The position numbers and the translations under genes were made by a program. The notes beneath the pieces were generated by a model. It did no database searches and was not told where the DNA came from. It saw nothing but the letters and a program-made list of their open reading frames with translations. Source: Eutrophobius brisbanensis (GTDB lineage Bacteria; Pseudomonadota; Gammaproteobacteria; Eutrophobiales; Eutrophobiaceae). From it: 64,000 nucleotides of DNA. Shown here piece by piece: positions 43,637 to 52,022 of this stretch. Within the stretch, counting starts at the first letter, position 1, and each line of letters begins with the position of its first letter. The stretch lies in NCBI GenBank assembly GCA_038131795.1, contig JAYPQE010000002.1, positions 1 through 64,000 on the forward strand. Direction: 5' to 3'.

Positions 43637-46231
43637 TTACTGAGTTCCGCTCTCCTGCTCGGCAGTAAAAACCAGCTTATCTTCTTGTAAATCAACAATA
43701 ATTTTACTACCGGCATTATATTGACCGGAAAGAATTTCATTAGCCAGAGGTGTCTCAAGTTGATTTTGAATGGCCCGTTTTAAGGGTCTGGCACCATAGA
43801 CCGGGTCAAACCCTGTCCGCCCCAGGAATTCTATAGCGTGAATTGACACTTCCAGGGCTAAATCCTGTTCTACCAGGCGCTGGACCACTCGATCCACCTG
43901 CAATCTGGCAATATCCAGGACTTGTTCCTGCCTTAGGGCATGAAAGACCACCAGGTCATCAATGCGGTTGATAAACTCCGGTCGGAAATGGTTAGCGACC
44001 ACCTCCAATACCAATTCTTTCATCTTGTCATATTCTTCATCATCCGCCATGGCCTGGATCCTGTCTGAACCCAGGTTTGACGTCATAACAATGATGACAT
44101 TTCTAAAATCTACCGTCCTGCCCTGACTGTCAGTTAAACGGCCATCATCCAGTACCTGCAACAAGATATTGAAAACATCGGGATGGGCTTTTTCCACTTC
44201 ATCCAGGAGGACGACGCAATAAGGTCTGCGTCTGACTGCTTCTGTCAAATATCCTCCTTCCTCATATCCAATATAGCCGGGAGGTGCACCTACCAGCCTG
44301 GCAACGGAATGTTTCTCCATATATTCGGACATATCAATTCGGATAATGGCATCCTCAGTATCAAACAGAAATTCGGCAAGTGATTTACACAGTTCTGTTT
44401 TACCCACTCCTGTTGGTCCTAAAAACAAAAATGAACCATTGGGTCGGTTGGGATCTGACAATCCTGCTCGTGAACGTCTGATGGCATTGGCCACTGCATT
44501 AATGGCTTCATCCTGTCCTACCACACGGTTATGTAAGGCCTGTTCCATATTCAGTAATTTTTCCTTTTCACCCTCAAGCATTTTGGAGACAGGTATGCCG
44601 GTCCAGTGTGATATAACCTCGGCAATCTCGTTTTCAGTGACCTTGTTTCTTAATAAGTGCATTTCTTTCATTTCCGATTTGGAGCTGTCTTCAAGTTTTT
44701 TCTCTAACTCGGGAATGATGCCGTATTGCAATTCAGACATGCGATTTAAATCACCTGCTCGTCTGGCAGACTCAAGATCTAACTTTGCCTGTTCCAGGTT
44801 TTCTTTTATGGAATGACTGCCTTGCAATGCGGCCTTTTCTGCCAGCCAGATTTCTTCCAGATCACTATATTCCTTTTCCACGGAATTTATTTCTGATTCA
44901 AGTTTTTCAAGTCGTTTTAGAGAAGCATCATCTTTTTCTTTCTTTAATGCCTGCCTTTCAATTTTCATCTGGATAAGTCTACGTTCCAGTTTATCCATGG
45001 ATTCCGGCTTGGAATCAATTTCTATACTGATTCTACTGGCGGCTTCATCGATGAGATCAATGGCCTTATCAGGTAATTGTCTGTCGGTTATATATCTATG
45101 GGACAGGGTTGCAGCTGCAACAATTGCCGGGTCTGAAATCTGAACATTATGATGCACTTCATAACGCTCTTTGAGTCCTCTAAGTATGGCGATGGTATCT
45201 TCAACATTTGGCTCATTAACCAACACCCGTTGAAACCGTCTCTCCAATGCAGCATCTTTTTCAATATTCTTTCGATATTCATTTAAAGTGGTTGCACCAA
45301 TACAGTGTAATTCTCCCCTGGAAAGAGCAGGTTTGAGCATATTGCCGGCATCCATGGAACCTTCTGCCTTTCCGGCCCCCACCATAGTATGGACCTCGTC
45401 AATAAACAGGATAATTTTCCCTTCCTGCTTACTCAGGTCTTTGAGTACCGCTTTTAATCGCTCTTCAAATTCTCCTCTGAATTTTGCTCCTGCAATAAGC
45501 AGTCCCATATCAAGGACCAGTAATTGTTTGCCTTTAAGATTATCAGGGACTTCACCATTAACAATGCGCTGTGCCAGGCCTTCGACGATAGCCGTTTTTC
45601 CCACGCCCGGTTCACCAATTAATACCGGATTATTTTTTGTTCTGCGCTGCAAGACCTGAATCGTACGCCTGATCTCATCATCCCTGCCGATAACGGGGTC
45701 GAGTTTTCCCTGTTCGGCACGGGCAGTCAGGTCAATTGTGTATTTGGCCAATGCCTGTCTGTTTTCTTCATCATTAACATCGGAAATTTTTTCTCCACCC
45801 CTGACTTTATCAATAGCGGAACTGAGATTATCTTTAGTTATTCCTGCTTGTTTTAACAATGCACCCAGTTTGCTCCTGTCTTCCAGGGCTGCAAGAATAA
45901 AAAGTTCACTGGAAATATATTGGTCGCCTCTTTGCTGAGAAAGTTTATCTGTAAGATTCAGTAAGTTTTCCAGGTCTTTGGAGATATGTAATTCGCCACC
46001 TGTCCCCTGGACCTGAGGGAAATTACTAACAATATCTTCGAGTGTTTGTTTGAAATTATGAAAATCTGAGCAGATACCTGAAATCAGGCTTTTAACAGAA
46101 CTCCCCTCCTGTTCCAGCATAGCAAGCATGACATGTGCGGGCTCAATATATTGATTGTCCTTCCCAATCGCCAGACTTTGGGCATCGGCAAGGGCTTGTT
46201 GAAATTTACTGGTAAATCTTTCCGGGCGCAT
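43637..46231 (-). CDS. clpB: ATP-dependent protein disaggregase ClpB
   Basis: ClpB is a hexameric AAA+ machine that, with DnaK, dissolves heat-made aggregates. The N domain starts MRPERFTSKFQQALADAQSL. NBD1 has GEPGVGKTAIVEGLAQRI (near residue 206), the middle coiled-coil domain spans about 410-525, and NBD2 has GPTGVGKTELCKSLAEFL (near 605). The 864-residue length is standard. A sigma-32-type promoter precedes it by about 30 bases. In E. coli it follows bamD-rluD-pgeF; here a broken gdh gene lies between pgeF and clpB. Confidence 0.98.
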   Translation of the reverse strand: MRPERFTSKFQQALADAQSLAIGKDNQYIEPAHVMLAMLEQEGSSVKSLISGICSDFHNFKQTLEDIVSNFPQVQGTGGELHISKDLENLLNLTDKLSQQRGDQYISSELFILAALEDRSKLGALLKQAGITKDNLSSAIDKVRGGEKISDVNDEENRQALAKYTIDLTARAEQGKLDPVIGRDDEIRRTIQVLQRRTKNNPVLIGEPGVGKTAIVEGLAQRIVNGEVPDNLKGKQLLVLDMGLLIAGAKFRGEFEERLKAVLKDLSKQEGKIILFIDEVHTMVGAGKAEGSMDAGNMLKPALSRGELHCIGATTLNEYRKNIEKDAALERRFQRVLVNEPNVEDTIAILRGLKERYEVHHNVQISDPAIVAAATLSHRYITDRQLPDKAIDLIDEAASRISIEIDSKPESMDKLERRLIQMKIERQALKKEKDDASLKRLEKLESEINSVEKEYSDLEEIWLAEKAALQGSHSIKENLEQAKLDLESARRAGDLNRMSELQYGIIPELEKKLEDSSKSEMKEMHLLRNKVTENEIAEVISHWTGIPVSKMLEGEKEKLLNMEQALHNRVVGQDEAINAVANAIRRSRAGLSDPNRPNGSFLFLGPTGVGKTELCKSLAEFLFDTEDAIIRIDMSEYMEKHSVARLVGAPPGYIGYEEGGYLTEAVRRRPYCVVLLDEVEKAHPDVFNILLQVLDDGRLTDSQGRTVDFRNVIIVMTSNLGSDRIQAMADDEEYDKMKELVLEVVANHFRPEFINRIDDLVVFHALRQEQVLDIARLQVDRVVQRLVEQDLALEVSIHAIEFLGRTGFDPVYGARPLKRAIQNQLETPLANEILSGQYNAGSKIIVDLQEDKLVFTAEQESGTQ

Positions 46232-46262
46232 GGTTAATTCATGAAAATAATAATCCCAGTTT

Positions 46263-46290
46263 AAATGGGGTTACTTCAGGAAAATTCAAG
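46263..46290 (-). promoter_or_regulatory. Heat-shock (sigma-32) promoter of clpB
   Basis: On the minus strand CTTGAAT (46290-46284) is followed 13 bases later by CCCCATTT (46270-46263). The sigma-32 consensus is CTTGAAA, 11-16 bases, CCCCATnT, so only one base of the -35 and none of the -10 differ. Transcription would start about 25 bases before the clpB ATG at 46231. Confidence 0.85.
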
Positions 46291-46323
46291 GGGCAGACAG
46301 GTGATGTTTGCCAGATAACAGAA

Positions 46324-47739
46324 TTAATAGACTCCTAGATAAAAGTAGGATCTGGCGATCTTGCTGATGGCTACAACATAGGCTGCGGTGCGAAAGTCAT
46401 TTACCTTATTGTTTGTTTCCAGTGTATCCCTTAACTCCTGGTAGGCATTTCTCATCGTGTCATCCAGACCGGATCTCACCAGATCCAGCTCATTTGCGCC
46501 TTTAATGATTTCTTTTTGCATCCACTCCGGGACATCTTTTTGAGTCATGTTTTGAAGAGCAGAAATATAGTGCTGGCCTTTTATTTCATCAAAACGCCGT
46601 TCCATTCTGCCAAACCGAATGTGGGATAAATTTCGTATCCATTCAAAATATGACACCGTCACTCCGCCAGCATTGACGTAGGCGTCCGGAATGATAGTTA
46701 TATTTCGTTTTCTTAATATTTCATCGGCTTCAAACGTCACAGGACCATTTGCAGCTTCAATGATTCATTTAGTATTGATTCGTTCTGCATTCTCTTTAGT
46801 TATTTGTGCCTGCATTGCTGCGGGAATAAGAATATCGCATTCCATTTCAAGAACGGCTTTGCCGTTTTCAGTAAAGCTGGCATCGGGAAATCCTCTGATG
46901 GTTTTGTTGGCATTTATAAATTCGCGAACCCGTTGTATGGATATGTCATTTTCATTAATTAAGGCACCGTCTTTTTCGATGATGGCAATGATGATTGATT
47001 CGTCTTCCTCATCAAGCAGCTTCCCTGCATGGTATCCCACATTTCCAAGTCCTTATAAGACAATTCGTTTGCCGGCAAGTCCACCATCCATACCTGCATT
47101 TTTAACATCAGCGGCGTGCCGGAAAAATTCCCGCATGGCATAGACCACACCCCTGCCGGTGGCCTCAACCCGACCCCGTATACCGCCATGATGTACCGGT
47201 TTACCGGTTACACATGCAGCGTAATTGAGGTTTTCAGGATGCAGGTGCTTGTAGGTATCAGCTATCCATGCCATTTCCCTTTCCCCCGTGCCCATGTCAG
47301 GAGCAGGTACGTTGGTTGAGGGGCTGATGAAATCTTTACGGATTAATTCCCGCGCAAATCGTCTGGTAATCAATTGCATATCATCCCGGCTATATTTTGA
47401 TGGGTCAATTTGCAGGCCACCTTTGGAACCACCAATAGGAACATCAACAATTGCACATTTGTAGGTCATAAGAGCGGCGAGTGCCTTTACCTCGTCCTGA
47501 TCAACTATGGGGGCATATCGAATACCACCTTTTACCGGTAAACGGTGAGTGCTGTGGGTTGCCCACCATCCGGTAAATACTTCCAGTTTGCCGTTGAAGT
47601 TGACTGGAAACCTCAGTTCTATAATGGCTTCGCAGGCCTTGATGGTTGTGCAGGTCCCTGGATCCATGTCCAGGACACCAAAGGCCCTGTCAGCCATAAA
47701 ATCAACACTTTCACTGAATTTCATTGTCTTGTCCTTCAT
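46324..47739 (-). pseudogene. gdh: Glu/Leu/Phe/Val dehydrogenase family gene interrupted by two in-frame stops
   Basis: Read through, this frame gives about 471 residues of a glutamate-type dehydrogenase that interconverts glutamate and 2-oxoglutarate. Intact family motifs are PVKGGIRYAP, VDVPIGGSKGGLQID (catalytic-region Lys), NVPAPDMGTGEREMAW, GKPVHHGGIRGRVEATGRG, the Rossmann loop GLGNVG, and EAANGPVTFEADEIL. A TAA at 47053-47055 replaces the residue before GLGNVG, normally Gln (CAA). A TGA at 46765-46767 falls just before IIEAANGP. There is no frameshift. It has a good ribosome-binding site (GGAAAG) before ATG 47739. Either recent decay or consensus errors could explain it. Confidence 0.85.
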
Positions 47740-47776
47740 ATTCTTTCCGAAGCTATTATTCAGCTACTAGCATAGA

Positions 47777-48526
47777 CTATTCATTCATCCAGATCATGCT
47801 TGCCATACGGCCAGTCACTCCTTCTCGACGATAAGAAAAAAACAGATCATCATCTTTATACGTACAGAAAGGTGTAGTAAATATTCTGTAAATTCCCTGT
47901 TTATTTAGAATTGTTTTAATCATCATCTCAAGGTTTGCATACCAGTGGTCCCTGCCTTTTTTTGTGAAACCAGACTGCAAATCATTATCAAGGTTTACAC
48001 ATGCGTCATAAACGTCCTGTCCAACTTCATAATTTTCGTCGCGAATATGGGGCCCTATCCAGATAATTATTTCTTCAGGAGAGGAATCAAACCAGGAGAT
48101 TGCATTATTAACTATACCAGCTACCAGACCTCGCCAGCCCACATGTATCGCGCCTATCTTCTTGCCAGTTGAATTGCACATTAGCAATGGGACACAATCA
48201 GCAGTCAGGATAACACAGGGCAGTTGAGGTACTTCTGTCACTATACCATCCGCTACATTCTTTTTTTCAAAACCAGAATTGATTATTCTCGATTTGTGAA
48301 CCTGATTTAACCAGACAGGTTCGCGTGTAAGGCTTAGAAAACTTTTTAGTTGCTCCCGATTCCGTCTAACATCTGATTCACTGTCACCGACATGTAATGC
48401 AAGATTAAACCCGGAATAGGGCGCATGACTGTAACCACCTGTTCTGGTGCTAATCCCTGCTTTAATGCCCGGGGGTGCTTCCCAGTTTGCTGGAATCCAT
48501 GATTCAGGTTCAGTCTGCTGATTCAT
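47777..48526 (-). CDS. pgeF: Peptidoglycan editing factor PgeF (YfiH, laccase-domain)
   Basis: PgeF removes wrongly incorporated L-serine from UDP-MurNAc-L-Ser, acting as a murein quality-control amidase; the family was once called a polyphenol oxidase. Signature segments are WLNQVHKSRII, CVILTADCVPLLMCN and IGAIHVGWRGLVAGIV (metal-binding Cys and His), plus WIGPHIRDENYEVG. The 249-residue length fits. It overlaps rluD by 17 bases; bamD-rluD-pgeF is a conserved gammaproteobacterial neighbourhood. Confidence 0.93.
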   Translation of the reverse strand: MNQQTEPESWIPANWEAPPGIKAGISTRTGGYSHAPYSGFNLALHVGDSESDVRRNREQLKSFLSLTREPVWLNQVHKSRIINSGFEKKNVADGIVTEVPQLPCVILTADCVPLLMCNSTGKKIGAIHVGWRGLVAGIVNNAISWFDSSPEEIIIWIGPHIRDENYEVGQDVYDACVNLDNDLQSGFTKKGRDHWYANLEMMIKTILNKQGIYRIFTTPFCTYKDDDLFFSYRREGVTGRMASMIWMNE

Positions 48527-49463
48527 TTTTCAACATGGTTAGTAACGATTTAATATCATCTGGGAGTTCTGCAGTCCATGTAACTGATTCAGATGTTTTT
48601 GGATGGGTCAGTTGCAGGCGCCAGGCATGCAGGGCCTGACGGGGAAACGCCTTTAACATTCTAATTGATTCACTTGACATATGTTTCGGATGTCTGGGGC
48701 GCCCGCCATATACTGGATCACCCACGACAGGGTGGTGAATATGTGCCATGTGAACCCTGATTTGATGGGTACGACCAGACTCCAGTTTTGCCAGTACGTG
48801 AGTAATCTCTTTATACCTTGCCAGTACACGAACATGTGTAACCGCTGGTTTCCCATTCTTCACCACAGACATACGTGTACGTTTCACAGGGTGCCTGCCA
48901 ATAGGTGCTTCGATAATGCGGCCTGCTGTCATTACACCATGTACGATTGCCTGGTATTCACGATTAATCCTTCTTTCCTGCAGATCTCTGACCAGATGAG
49001 TATGGGCAATTAATGATCTGGTGATCACCATGATACCAGAGGTATCTTTATCCAGCCGTTGAATGATTCCTGCCCTGGGGATAGCGTCAAGCTCCGGAAA
49101 ATGATAAAGCAGGGCGTTGTATAATGTATTATCCGGGTTACCGGCGCCAGGGTGTACAATTAGTCCGGCGGGTTTATTAAGAATGATAATGTCTTTATCT
49201 TCGTGGATTATATCTAACGGGATATTTTGACCACTACTTGTCGTTTCGGTTAGGCCAGAATGGACGCAGATATGAATTTGTTCCCCACCCATGAGTTTTT
49301 CACGTTGCGATTTGTGGCAACCATTTACCTTAATGAAACCAGCCTTTATCCAGTTTTGTAACCGGCTACGTGAGTATTCAGGTAATAATTCTGCCAGGGT
49401 TTGATCAAATCTCATGCCCTGGCAGGATTCTGGTACCTGTAAAATTCGGTCAATTTTTTCCAT
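48510..49463 (-). CDS. rluD: 23S rRNA pseudouridine(1911/1915/1917) synthase RluD
   Basis: RluD makes three pseudouridines in helix 69 of 23S rRNA. An S4 RNA-binding domain (about residues 12-75, with YSRSRLQNWIKAGFIKVNG) is followed by the synthase domain. The catalytic motif is QRLDKDTSGIMVIT, with the nucleophilic Asp after Lys. LESGRTHQIRVHMAHIHHP and VYGG are also present. The 317-residue length is normal. It diverges from bamD across 107 bases. Confidence 0.95.
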   Translation of the reverse strand: MEKIDRILQVPESCQGMRFDQTLAELLPEYSRSRLQNWIKAGFIKVNGCHKSQREKLMGGEQIHICVHSGLTETTSSGQNIPLDIIHEDKDIIILNKPAGLIVHPGAGNPDNTLYNALLYHFPELDAIPRAGIIQRLDKDTSGIMVITRSLIAHTHLVRDLQERRINREYQAIVHGVMTAGRIIEAPIGRHPVKRTRMSVVKNGKPAVTHVRVLARYKEITHVLAKLESGRTHQIRVHMAHIHHPVVGDPVYGGRPRHPKHMSSESIRMLKAFPRQALHAWRLQLTHPKTSESVTWTAELPDDIKSLLTMLKNESAD

Positions 49464-49505
49464 AATCAGGAATAATAATACATATCTGGTAAAATAAGTT
49501 TGTCG

Positions 49506-49534
49506 GGAACCTCTGTTTTACTCTGCGGTCCTTA
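49506..49534 (+). promoter_or_regulatory. Possible sigma-E-type promoter for bamD
   Basis: GGAACCT (49506-49512) and GGTCCTTA (49527-49534) are spaced like the sigma-E consensus GGAACTT and GGTCAAA. The -35 has one mismatch and the -10 matches only the GGTC part. A TATACT at 49558-49563 is an alternative vegetative -10 that would leave almost no leader. E. coli bamD is reported in the sigma-E regulon. Confidence 0.35.
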
Positions 49535-49570
49535 ATTCTGTTAATAAAACCATGTGATATACTTTAAATC

Positions 49571-50344
49571 ATGTTGAAAACATTAATCAGTATTATATTA
49601 ATCATTACCCTGTCCGGGTGTGCTTTATTTGATAAAGATGAAGATGAGGCCAATAACTGGACCCTTGAGAGGCTGTATTCAGAGGCAAAACGTTCAATGC
49701 AGCGCCAGAATTATAATCGTGCAATTGAGTTATATGAATTTCTGGAGACGCGTTACCCATTTGGTGTATACGGCCAGCAGGCCCTGTTAGACCTTGCCTA
49801 TGTATATTACAAAATAGGTAATCAGGAGCAGGCATTATCGACGACTGATCGCTTTATCAGGTTATATCCGCAAAATCCGCATGTTGACTACGCTTATTAT
49901 TTACAGGGCCTGATAAATTTTTATAAAAATAAAACATTGACTGACAGGTTTGTGCGTACCGATGCCTCTCAACGTGATGTATCCAGTGCCTATGCATCCT
50001 TTCAAAATTTTTCAGAACTCCTGGAACGTTTTCCGGATAGTCGGTATAGGGAGGATTCAATTCAACGTATGGTTTTTCTGAGAAATGTCCTGGCTCAGAA
50101 TGAAGTGCATGTGGCGAGCTATTATTTGCGTCGCAGGGCATTTATTGCTGCAATCAATCGTGCCAGGTATGTTGTTGAAAATTATTCCAAAACACCATCT
50201 GTCCCGGATGCCCTGGTCATAATGGCAAAGGCTTATCGTTTGATTGAGTTGGACGATCTTGCATATGATACATTAAGAGTCTTAAAAATGAACCACCCGT
50301 CACATCCGGGTATCTCTGAAGTAGAAGCTATTGTATTGAACTGA
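49571..50344 (+). CDS. bamD: Outer membrane protein assembly factor BamD
   Basis: BamD is the essential lipoprotein partner of BamA in inserting outer membrane beta-barrels. The signal peptide ends in the lipobox LSGC (Cys at residue 17). Five TPR-like helical pairs follow, with RYPFGVYGQQALLDLAYVYYKIG, FIRLYPQNPHVDYAYYLQGL and LERFPDSRYREDSIQRM as typical BamD blocks. The 257-residue length is normal. It converges on nadE, nine bases away. Confidence 0.96.
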   Translation: MLKTLISIILIITLSGCALFDKDEDEANNWTLERLYSEAKRSMQRQNYNRAIELYEFLETRYPFGVYGQQALLDLAYVYYKIGNQEQALSTTDRFIRLYPQNPHVDYAYYLQGLINFYKNKTLTDRFVRTDASQRDVSSAYASFQNFSELLERFPDSRYREDSIQRMVFLRNVLAQNEVHVASYYLRRRAFIAAINRARYVVENYSKTPSVPDALVIMAKAYRLIELDDLAYDTLRVLKMNHPSHPGISEVEAIVLN

Positions 50345-50353
50345 TAATTATAT

Positions 50354-51973
50354 CTATGACTCGCGATACCCTGAAGTAATGGGGTATCTGCGTTCCTTCC
50401 CAAATGCACGTTTACTGATCTTTACACCGGGCGGTGCCTGGCGACGTTTAAATTCAGATCTATCTACCAGATTGATGACAGGGATGACATGCTCTTTTGA
50501 ATATCCATTAGCAATGATTTGCTCGGGACTTTTGTCCTCTTCTATATACATTTTCAGAATTGGATCCAGTATCTCATAGGGAGGTAGAGAGTCTTCATCT
50601 TTTTGATCATCACGTAACTCGGCACTGGGTGGTCTGTCTATAATACGTTGTGGAATAATCAGTTTTTGTTCATTGATATAATTTGTAAGTGCATAGACCT
50701 GTAATTTAGGAATATCTTTCAATGGTGCAAATCCGCCTGCCATATCACCATACAAGGTTGCATAGCCTACGGCCATTTCACTTTTATTGCCTGTGGCCAG
50801 GACCAGGCGTCTGGATTTATTTGATAAGGCCATGAGTATCACTCCTCTGGAACGTGCCTGGATATTTTCTTCTGTTGTATCTGTTGGAGCGTTTTTAAAC
50901 AACGGCTCAAGCAGTTCCATAAATGCTGAGTAAGGTTTTTCAATGGGAATAATTTTGTGCTCAATCCCCAGATTATTTGCCAATGATACTGAATCATCGA
51001 TACTCATTTTTGCTGTATACCGTGAGGGCATCATAATCACTTCAACGTTATCCGCTCCAAGGGCATCTACTGCAAGGCAGGTGACAAGCGCAGAGTCTAT
51101 CCCTCCTGACAGGCCGATAACCACACCATTAAACCCGTTTTTTTCAACATAATCTTGAATTGCCAGCACCAGCGCCTGATAAATTGACGCACAATCAGTT
51201 AATTCCCGCTCATCACTCCAATCGGGAACCAGTGAAACCATCTCATTCTGCTTTTCCAGTGTCAGCGTAAAGATTCCGTTTTTAAATTGAGGGGCGGCGG
51301 CCTTTATGGTTCCATCAGAATCTATAATCATTGAGGCCCCGTCAAAGACCAGTTCATCCTGACCGCCATTAAGGTTGGTATAAATCACTGGCAGCCCTGT
51401 TTCTTTATTTCGGTCCCTTAAAATCGACTGCCGTTCTGAGAATTTGTTTGTATGAAATGGTGAGGCATTAATATTAATGATTAATTCAGCACCATGTTGT
51501 TTTGCCTGGCTTGCTGGCATGGGATCCCAAATATCTTCACATACAGTCAGGGCCGCCCTGATATTTCCCAGTTCAATTATGCAGGGTTTTTTGCCGGCTG
51601 AAAAATATCTAACTTCATCAAACACACCATAATTGGGTAATATCATTTTGTCGTAGTTGGATGCCAGCCTGCCGTTTTTTATATACGCACAACTGTTATA
51701 TATTTTTTCACCATCCTTTCTAGGGTAACCAAATATTATATTGATCCCTGCGCATATAGATTCCAGGTCTTCTATAGCATGTTGTATCTGTTTGTAGAGA
51801 TCTGGTCGGTATAGCAGGTCTTCAGGTGGATATCCCGTGAGCACAAGTTCAGGAAAAATCAATGTTTCCACATGCAATTTTTCTCTCGCAGTATCAATAC
51901 ATTTGAGCATTAATTGCTTGTTTTTTTCAATTGCGCCGACGCAGGGATTGATTTGTGCAATGCCAATAATCAT
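50354..51973 (-). CDS. nadE: Glutamine-hydrolysing NAD+ synthase NadE
   Basis: NadE amidates deamido-NAD to NAD. The N-terminal nitrilase-type glutaminase domain (about residues 1-250) shows its Glu in FPELVLTGYPPEDL, Lys in DKMILPNYGVFDE and Cys in LTVCEDIW. The C-terminal synthetase domain has the pyrophosphate loop GLSGGIDSALVTCLA near residue 288 and LATGNKSEMAVGYATLYGD. The two-domain form uses glutamine rather than free ammonia. The 539-residue length is normal. Confidence 0.97.
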   Translation of the reverse strand: MIIGIAQINPCVGAIEKNKQLMLKCIDTAREKLHVETLIFPELVLTGYPPEDLLYRPDLYKQIQHAIEDLESICAGINIIFGYPRKDGEKIYNSCAYIKNGRLASNYDKMILPNYGVFDEVRYFSAGKKPCIIELGNIRAALTVCEDIWDPMPASQAKQHGAELIININASPFHTNKFSERQSILRDRNKETGLPVIYTNLNGGQDELVFDGASMIIDSDGTIKAAAPQFKNGIFTLTLEKQNEMVSLVPDWSDERELTDCASIYQALVLAIQDYVEKNGFNGVVIGLSGGIDSALVTCLAVDALGADNVEVIMMPSRYTAKMSIDDSVSLANNLGIEHKIIPIEKPYSAFMELLEPLFKNAPTDTTEENIQARSRGVILMALSNKSRRLVLATGNKSEMAVGYATLYGDMAGGFAPLKDIPKLQVYALTNYINEQKLIIPQRIIDRPPSAELRDDQKDEDSLPPYEILDPILKMYIEEDKSPEQIIANGYSKEHVIPVINLVDRSEFKRRQAPPGVKISKRAFGKERRYPITSGYRES

Positions 51974-52022
51974 TAAATTTAATCTAACTCAGTTGGGTGT
52001 CACCAGTTTGTGGGAACTGATG

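Noticed and set aside
44346..44816. 156-codon open frame antisense to clpB
   Set aside because: It is the mirror of a strongly conserved coding region and has no plausible domain or ribosome-binding site. The same holds for long antisense frames over ftsZ, pilB and gdh.
46324..47739. Stop-codon recoding (selenocysteine, readthrough or an altered code) to rescue the gdh frame
   Set aside because: The two interruptions are TAA and TGA. Both codons end normal genes throughout the window (for example lpxC by TGA and ftsZ by TAA), and there is no Sec-type hairpin evident. Decay or sequence error is simpler.
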